Assembly (NCBI GenBank): GCA_943737045.1
Contig: CALSFV010000072.1
Coordinates: 124,001 to 188,000, forward strand
Direction of reading: 5' to 3'
DNA: 64,000 bases
Source of the DNA: Parapristionchus giblindavisi
Taxonomy: Eukaryota > Nematoda > Chromadorea > Rhabditida > Diplogasteridae
Both the position numbers and the translations under genes were made by a program. The notes beneath the pieces are model-generated. The model saw only the letters and a program-made list of their open reading frames with translations, had not been told where the DNA came from and did no database searches. Shown here in pieces: positions 54,951 to 64,000 of the stretch; position 1 is the first letter of the stretch, and each line of letters starts with the position of its first letter.

Positions 54951-55757
54951 ATCAACAACGACGTAAACTCGACAAGGTAATACAGTGAATTATTGATTGA
55001 CGGATACCGAATAAAGATGTTTACGTGTTGTTGCGATTTCAATCTTTGATCTCTCAGTACTGTATCGTATTATGATACTGTGTTTCTGCTGAAGACGAAT
55101 ATAATGGATTTAATTATATAGTTATTGTTTCAGACCGAGTCTTTCGACAAGTATGAGGTCCTTCACGCATCATATTGATTGATTAACAACGATGTAAAAT
55201 CTACAAGGTAATACAGTGAATTATTGATTGGCCGATACCGAATAAAGATGTTTACGTGTTGTTGTGATTTTAATCTTTGATCTTCTCTCAGTACTGTATC
55301 GTATTATGATACTGTATTTGTGCTGAAGAAGAATATAATGGATTTTATTATATAGTTACTGTTTCAGACCGAGTCTTTCGAAAAGTATGAGGTCCTTCAC
55401 GCATCATATTGATTGATCAACAACGATGTAAACTCGACAAGGTAATACAGTGAATTATTGATTGACCGATACCAAATAAAGATGTTTACGTGTTGTTGTG
55501 ATTTTAATCTTTGATCTTCTCTCAGTACTGTATCGTATTATGATACTGTATTTGTGCTGAAGACGAATATAATGGATTTAATTATATAGTTACTGTTTCA
55601 GACCGAGTCTTTCGAAAAGTATGAGGTCCTTCACGCATCATATTGATTGATCAACAACGATGTAAACTCGGCAAGGTAATACAGTGAATTATTGATTGAC
55701 CGATACCGAATAAAGATGTTTATGTGTTGTTGTGATTTTAATCTTTGTTCTTCTCTC

Positions 55758-55999
55758 ACAAGGGAGCTCTGTGGTCTTGTCTTGGCCATATGGGAAGACA
55801 CTATCACGACTAGATTAAGTTCTCGATGGTGATTACGAATCTCTTTTTTAGGGCTGCCTAGACGACCTGAGTTTCGAGAAAATCGATATTGAAATTCCGA
55901 TGGTCAATTCGAAAATTTTCGGGGGATAGTACACAAACATTTCCTATGAGTTGGTGAACTCATCTATCAACCTCCGAAGCAACGATCTATGTAGTGTAG
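55758..55999 (+). repeat. 240-bp dispersed repeat, copy 1
   Basis: Begins (A)CAAGGGAGCTCTGTGG right after satellite TCTCA and ends at GTAGTGTAG. A second direct copy lies at 57,321-57,561, with about ten differences over 240 bp. Contains AATTCGAAAATTTTCGGGGG. No reading frame or known family is recognised. Here it runs directly into a tRNA-like SINE head; the other copy does not. Confidence 0.85.
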
Positions 56000-56171
56000 T
56001 GGATAAGGTGTCCGCGTTAGATTTTGACTGTCACTGGTTCGATCCCTCTTGCAGAACCTTTCTTTTGCTGATTTTCTTTATGTCAAGATGAAACATCAAA
56101 AAACATTTTTTTTTTAAAACATCAAGTAAAACATCAAAAAATATCGAGATCAAAGATCATTCTTTGTGTGT
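55990..56171 (+). mobile_element. tRNA-derived SINE, left arm of a fold-back
   Basis: A tRNA-like head with box A-like TAGTGTAGTGGATAAGG and box B GGTTCGATCCC (56,036-56,046), then a body TTTGCTGATTTTCTTTATG and repeated AAACATCAAAAAA. It differs from the 265-bp SINE of the array. Its reverse complement follows at 56,231-56,394, so the arms form an inverted pair of over 150 bp around a 59-bp spacer with a GT-rich tract. It is not a tRNA gene because no 3' acceptor strand pairs with the start. Confidence 0.75.
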
Positions 56172-56230
56172 GTGTGGGTGCGTGCGCGTTCTTTAACAAC
56201 AAAATGATCAAAAGAAAAGCGACATCTTGG

Positions 56231-56394
56231 ACACACAAAGAATGATCTTTGATCTCGATGTTTTTTGATGTTTAAAAAAAATGTTTTTTGATGTTTCATC
56301 TTGACATAAAGAAAATCAGCAAAAGAAAAGTTGCAAGAGGGATCGAACCAGTGACAGTCAAAATCTAACGCGGACACCTTATCCCCGTGAAATC
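56231..56394 (-). mobile_element. tRNA-derived SINE, right arm of a fold-back
   Basis: Inverted copy of 56,001-56,171, reading on the minus strand from GGATAAGGTG through box B to ACAAAGAATGATC. It lacks the extra AAACATCAAGT unit of the left arm and has AACTTTTC where the left has GAACCTTTC. A minus-strand frame over this arm (56,404-56,150) reads through the SINE and is not a gene. Confidence 0.75.
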
Positions 56395-56396
56395 TA

Positions 56397-56953
56397 TAGT
56401 GCACATAAAATACTATGTCGCAACTGTGGCAACATAAGACAATAGAGTGATAGATTACAAATTGGACAGATTCAACGAAGATTTAACAGTTCTACTAAAA
56501 GATTTGGAATTAGGGCAAATAATACAATTATTAGGCAACGAGTTCCATAAATTGACTGATCGATTGGAGATAAAATGGGAGAAACGTTTGGATTTGCATT
56601 GGTGCTTACAGAGTTGGAAATTATTTCTACGGGAGTTTCTTGAATTCCTAGACTGAAGGTAAAAGTTTGGGTCATCTAATTCAACTTGTTTTTGGATGGC
56701 CTTATATGTGAAGCTCAAATCAATAATGGTGCGGCGGTGCTCAAGGAGCTCTAAATTCAAATATGATAATCTATCAGTATAAGATGCATACGGTAGTCTA
56801 CATTTAGCAAAAATGCGACGGGAGAAGTCTCTCTGCACTTTCTCAATTAGAGATATTAGGGATTGCTCACTTGGAGACCATACTACAGATGCGTACTCTA
56901 ATATGGGTCTAACGTACATAATAAACATTCGACGTACATAATAAACATTCGAC
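56397..56953 (-). mobile_element. LINE 3' fragment, copy 12 (3' tail lost)
   Basis: Keeps the normal 5' end with the 20-bp duplication next to satellite GTTGATCAATC, and the full 157-aa ORF (56,928-56,455; SPSEQ/AIQKQ/TVKSS). The last 65 bp of 3' UTR and the microsatellite tail are replaced by the SINE arm at 56,394. Confidence 0.9.
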
Positions 56954-57320
56954 GTTGATCAATCAATATGATGCGTGAAGGACCTCATACTTTTCGAAAG
57001 ACTCGGTCTGAAACAGTAACTATATAATTAAATCCATTATATTCGTCTTCAGCACAAATACAGTTTCATAATACGATACAGTACTGAGAGAAGATCAAAG
57101 ATTAAAATCACAACAACACGTAAACATCTTTATTCGGTATCGGTCAAACAATAATTCACTGTATTACCTTGTAGATTTTACATCGTTGTTAATCAATCAA
57201 TATGATGCGTGAAGGACCTCATACTTGTCGAAAGACTCGGTCTGAAACAATAACTATATAATTAAATCCATTATATTCGTCTTCAGCACAAATACAGTAT
57301 CATAATACGATACAGTACTG
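56954..57320 (-). repeat. Last satellite remnant, minus orientation
   Basis: About one and a half monomers of minus satellite, ending CGATACAGTACTGA directly against the second 240-bp repeat. This is the edge of the array on the gene side. Confidence 0.95.
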
Positions 57321-57561
57321 ACAAGGGAGCTCTGTGGTCTTGTCTTGGCAATATGAGAAGGCACTATCATGACTAGATTAAGTTCTCGATGGTGATTACG
57401 AATATCTTTTTAGGGTTGCCTAGACGACCTGAGTTTCGAGAAAATCGATATTGAATTTCCTATGGTCAATTCGAAAATTTTCGGGGGATAGTACACAAAC
57501 ATTTCCTATGAGTTGGTGAACTCATCTATCAACCTCCGAAGCAATGACCTGTGTAGTGTAG
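57321..57561 (+). repeat. 240-bp dispersed repeat, copy 2
   Basis: Direct copy of 55,758-55,999, 1563 bp downstream. It starts at the same base (ACAAGGGAGC) against satellite and ends at GTAGTGTAGAG, where it turns into unassigned sequence rather than a SINE head. It marks the outer boundary of the satellite domain. Confidence 0.85.
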
Positions 57562-58009
57562 AGACATATTCCTCAGAGTTAACAGTATGGAACGAACAAG
57601 GCTAAATACAAAGTGTACCTGCAAGCACGCACTTGGTACGTCCTTTACTTTTATGTATATATCCAGGAACTCTATCACAATACTGACCAGAATTACAAGG
57701 CATCGTGCATTGATCCTGTTTATTTTGAAGTAGATCGTTAATTGTATGTACAGTACAGCTCGTTCGAGTTGTTGACACGTGCTCCGATGAGCCCCGCTGA
57801 ATTTAGATGCATTATTTATTTCCCTTGCTTGTGAATATTTTCGATTCTCAATCTTGCGATTCACTACTAATTTACTGGAAACGTGTACTGTATTCTTCCG
57901 TATCGATCGCACGATCTCCGTAAGATATTTACTTTTCATAAACTCACAAGAATCGAAAAATATTCATACGCATAGAAAGTGAATGATGCGTCCAAAAGCG
58001 CCACGGGTG
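57562..58009. other. Unassigned sequence between array and gene
   Basis: About 450 bp with no repeat seen elsewhere in the window. A minus-strand frame (57,939-57,529, 136 codons) is open, but its last ten codons lie inside the 240-bp repeat. It shows no recognisable domain beyond a hydrophobic stretch (ARCLVILVSIVIEFLDIYI), so I do not call it a gene. Missing 5' exons or the promoter of the KAT2 gene might lie here, but no convincing exon was identified. Confidence 0.4.
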
Positions 58010-58017
58010 CTGTGGAG

Positions 58018-58539
58018 CAGGGCTGTGCATTTTTCGTTTTTCGATTTTTCGAATTTTTCGATTTTTCGACTTATTTCGAACAATTTTTTCGACGAAAAAT
58101 TTTTCGATTTTTTCTCGAAAAATCGAAAAAAAAGAGAACTGAAAATAGCACTTAAAATTGAACATTTTATCAATTCGGTAATATTTGAAAGTTCTGTAGT
58201 TGTATTCCAGGCAACGTTTATAATAATTTAATCATTTTTTGCAACTGTAATTGTATTATTTTGTCTTGTAAATTCTAATAGAGATAGTTTGTCTAACAGA
58301 ACTACCATAGAATAATCCAAACCCTCTCAAAAGACACTTTAGATAGTATTCTTTAGCTTGACATAGTAACGGGGACTGGTGTAAGCCAACCAAGTCACGA
58401 AAAATCAAAAGAAATTGCATTTAGAAATTTTTGTACAAAATTTTTCGATTTTTCGAAATTTTTCGATTTTTTCGACTTTTATTTCCGAAAAATTTCGTTT
58501 TTCGAATTTTTTTCGAAAATTTTTTTTCGCACAGCCCTG
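58018..58539. mobile_element. hAT-type MITE, 522 bp
   Basis: Terminal inverted repeats CAGGGCTGTGC / GCACAGCCCTG and exact 8-bp flanking duplications CTGTGGAG (58,010-58,017 and 58,540-58,547), the hallmark of hAT elements. Subterminal regions at both ends are packed with TTTTTCGATTTTTCG-like repeats, in opposite orientation at the two ends. No transposase is encoded. Short frames on both strands (58.0-58.2 kb) come from this simple sequence. It lies 112 bp upstream of the first recognised exon of the KAT2 gene, so it may sit in a 5' intron, UTR or promoter. Confidence 0.9.
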
Positions 58540-58651
58540 CTGTGGAGCACGCGTTTACAACTCGAACAAGTAGTAACATCTATTTTATGTGATCGTAGCA
58601 ACAATACCGAATAGAAATGAATTATTGTTTCTTCATTTTTTTCAATTCCAG

Positions 58652-62190
<3,539 letters not shown>

Positions 62191-62502
62191 ATAATTTCTC
62201 TTCAAATATAATTTATTTAATTTTAATCCTTGACTCATTATGCAATCACTTAATACTTTTGGTCACTAACTACTATTTCGCACAGCTTTTCTTAGCAATG
62301 TCATAATAATAATTGTTAAAAATTCACACATTGCAATTGTATTAAGCTAATATATACTTGATGTTTGTAATTTCTCATTTTACATTTTGATTGTGTACTT
62401 CAATTTATGACTTGATCTCATAGCGTCCGTTCGACGATTGTTAAATCTGACCATAACATCGCGAAATAATGAAATAAATATCATTCATACTGTTAATTTA
62501 TA
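62191..62502 (+). other. 3' flank of the KAT2 gene with candidate poly(A) signal
   Basis: AT-rich non-coding sequence after the stop. An AATAAA at 62,473-62,478 is the first canonical poly(A) signal I see, about 285 bp after the stop, so a 3' UTR of about 300 bp is plausible. Nothing else is recognised. Confidence 0.5.
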
Positions 62503-63260
62503 TTACTGCATTGAAGGGTTTTTTTGGATTTTTTTTATTTCTGGCCCTGGTGCACAGTAGGTGATCAATGGGGCAGTATTATGACTTAATAATATTAATG
62601 CGTGTTCGAGAAAACACGGTTCAGAAAAGAACGAATAAAATTTGTGAATGAGACGAGAAGTTACAAACGATGGGAACGATGGTTGGTGAACAAATAACTG
62701 TCGAAATAGAATTGCTGTGGGAAACGGGGAAATCACATCGATATTCACTCATTGTCGTTTTATACACGTTTACCCTGTGGTGAATAAATATATAATTGTC
62801 AGGCAAACTAAAGTTAATCCGATTTTTGGGCTGTGCAAGAAGCATTGCCGCTCTAGGAAAGAAGTGTCTACATTTTGTCGTTTATTTCTTTGCATGCTTG
62901 AGTGCATTGAGTCCTATGTCGCATTCAAACATCGCATGAATATTCGTCTCGTAAAGTAGTTCTGGACTCTTTCTAAGAGCTTTTCACCCATCTGATATTG
63001 GTTGAAGACTGTTGAAGCACTTTCTAGAATTGGTCTGATATAGATTGAGTACGTTTTTTAACGGACAGTCATGTTCCTGGTAAGTAATGCTCCTAGGGTT
63101 ATGTGGCGAGCAGTTTTAGCCATTGATCCCGTATCCTGCCGTGGTTCGAAAAGTTAGAGTGTTCTGAATAATGAAACCAAGATCCCTGACCATTTCTTTC
63201 TGTTCAAGGCTGGTGGTCCCCATGTTGTTTTTCCCATTGAATTTGCTCTACCTAAAAAGT
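62503..63260 (-). pseudogene. Decayed LINE reverse-transcriptase relic
   Basis: Read on the minus strand, several frames in succession resemble the end of a CR1/jockey-like reverse transcriptase: EMVRDLGFIIQNTLTF near 63,210-63,160, then YIRPILESASTVF and LLERVQNYFTRRIFMRC near 63,050-62,930, then LPKIGL-like and FYSFFSE pieces near 62,840-62,620. Stops and frame changes separate the pieces. The order matches the LINE captured in the satellite (YVRPILEYASVVW, LIEKVQRDFSRRIFAKC) but the sequence is far more diverged, so it is an older, independent insertion. It is convergent with the KAT2 gene. Exact ends are uncertain. Confidence 0.75.
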
Positions 63261-63768
63261 GAGCTACACTTACATATAAGAGGCCTTAGAATAAGAAAGT
63301 GGCGTAGAATGAAAAAATCATGATTTGTGCCAATTCTGACGACGTCGAATGTGGCAGAAGGTGACTGACAATGTCGACGTGTTCATTGTTGGCATTTCTA
63401 TAAAGCTGTCTGTTTGCCAAATATGCAAAGTGTTTTATTGGCTCGTGAAATGCTAACCAAATTATAAAGCTTCATTATTGGCATTTGGTAAAATACAATC
63501 GATGGACAAAAACGAAGACTGAAACATTGGCACAGAGGGTGAGAACAGATAATTGACAATAGTGACGGGATCATAATTGGCAGACAAAAGTTCAACTAGA
63601 TTATTTGAAAGATGCCAAAGTTGCAGCCGTCAATATTGGCGATATTCTCAAAATGTCGTTTCGCCAATATATTCGAAGTCGTAATTGGCATTTTTCGGAA
63701 AATTTAATCATGCCAATAAAGCAATGTTCTAATTAGGCAAGGTCAGGAAAATTCGGAAATGCCATTTT
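63261..63768. repeat. Degenerate TTGGCA/TGCCAA-rich region
   Basis: No coding sequence is recognised. The motif ATTGGCA and its complement TGCCAA recur irregularly (near 63,330, 63,390, 63,475, 63,520, 63,580, 63,615, 63,640, 63,655, 63,690, 63,710), often as inverted pairs 15-60 bp apart. This is probably an old, diverged version of the minisatellite that follows. The minus-strand frame at 63,595-63,398 is within this repeat and is rejected as a gene. Confidence 0.55.
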
Positions 63769-64000
63769 TGATGGCGTCATTATTGGCAGAAAGGCTTCAC
63801 TCAGATTTTGCCAACATTGACGCCGTCATTATTGGCAAGAAAGGCTTCACTCAGATTGTGCCAACTTTGACGCCGTCATTATTGGGCCAAAAATGACGCC
63901 GTCATTATTGGCCCAATTATGACGCCGTCATTATTGGCAGAAAGGCTTCACTCAGATTTTGCCAACATTGACGCCGTCATTATTGGCAGAAAGGCTTCAC
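63769..64000 (+). repeat. 49-bp minisatellite, runs off the window
   Basis: Tandem units of about 49 bp built from GACGCCGTCATTATTGGCAG, AAAGGCTTCACTCAGATTTT and GCCAACATT. At least three near-complete units and two short ones, which keep only the GACGCCGTCATTATTGG part (63,873-63,935), are visible. The unit contains GACGCCGTC with a GACGNCGTC palindrome, and TTGGC...GCCAA. The array continues past the right edge. Confidence 0.85.

Larger units (their letters stand above)
49468..55757 (+). repeat. 233-bp satellite array, second plus-oriented block
   Basis: Monomers return to the orientation of the first block. They carry variants not common there (GAAGAAGAATATAATGG, TACGTATTGTTATG, GATTGGCCGATACC). 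The reverse complements of the first and last occur in the 17-27 kb minus block, so this block looks like an inverted duplicate of that kind of sequence. Two full LINE copies and two LINE tails interrupt it. It ends in TTGTTCTTCTCTCA at 55,757. Confidence 0.97.

Noticed and set aside
56150..56404. 84-codon minus-strand frame
   Set aside because: Reads through a SINE arm and the GT-rich spacer of the fold-back and ends in low-complexity THTHT. Not a gene.
1..57320. CRISPR-like or bacterial repeat array
   Set aside because: The repeat unit is the whole 233-bp monomer with no unique spacers, and the neighbouring gene is an intron-containing animal gene.
57944..58231. Three overlapping frames on both strands
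   Set aside because: All derive from the TTTTTCG simple repeats in the end of the hAT MITE; composition is K/F/I/S only.
62717..62959. 80-codon plus-strand frame
   Set aside because: Antisense to the decayed LINE relic and without a recognisable domain.

Overview
This window is eukaryotic, from an animal with a compact AT-rich genome, probably an invertebrate and plausibly a nematode. The evidence is one recognisable gene, a metazoan-type GCN5/PCAF (KAT2) histone acetyltransferase. It has a PCAF-type N-terminal region, GT-AG introns mostly of about 45-230 bp, and several TTTCAG acceptors. No bacterial features are present. The species cannot be named from the sequence alone.

About 89% of the window (1 to about 57,320) is a satellite array with a 233-234 bp AT-rich monomer. 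Its strand changes along the window: plus from 1 to 13,034, minus from 13,035 to about 49,467, plus from about 49,468 to 55,757, and a short minus remnant at 56,954-57,320. Monomers group into local higher-order repeats, for example units offset by 925/1159 bp near 9-11 kb and a near-perfect duplication offset by 4120 bp between 41 and 49 kb.

The array carries captured mobile elements. A 622-bp, 5'-truncated non-LTR retrotransposon (LINE) 3' end, encoding the last 157 residues of a reverse-transcriptase polyprotein, occurs eight times at the same monomer position with the same 6-bp target duplication. A ninth copy lacks the 3' tail, and three more sites carry only the tail. One insertion was therefore amplified as part of the satellite. 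In the 18.7-26 kb segment each LINE copy is followed by a 265-bp tRNA-derived SINE, also at a constant site. Single-copy insertions include a 2026-bp terminal-inverted-repeat element holding an internally deleted mariner, and a 59-bp insert flanked by 12-bp direct repeats.

Between array and gene (55.8-58.6 kb) lie two direct copies of a 240-bp repeat, a head-to-head pair of tRNA-derived SINEs forming a fold-back, the last LINE and satellite fragments, about 450 bp of unassigned sequence, and a 522-bp hAT-type MITE with an 8-bp target duplication. The KAT2 gene runs on the plus strand from at least 58,652 to its stop at 62,190 in 14 recognisable exons. Its 5' end was not found. Downstream are a decayed LINE relic on the minus strand (about 62.5-63.3 kb) and a region rich in TTGGCA/TGCCAA that becomes a 49-bp minisatellite running off the end of the window.
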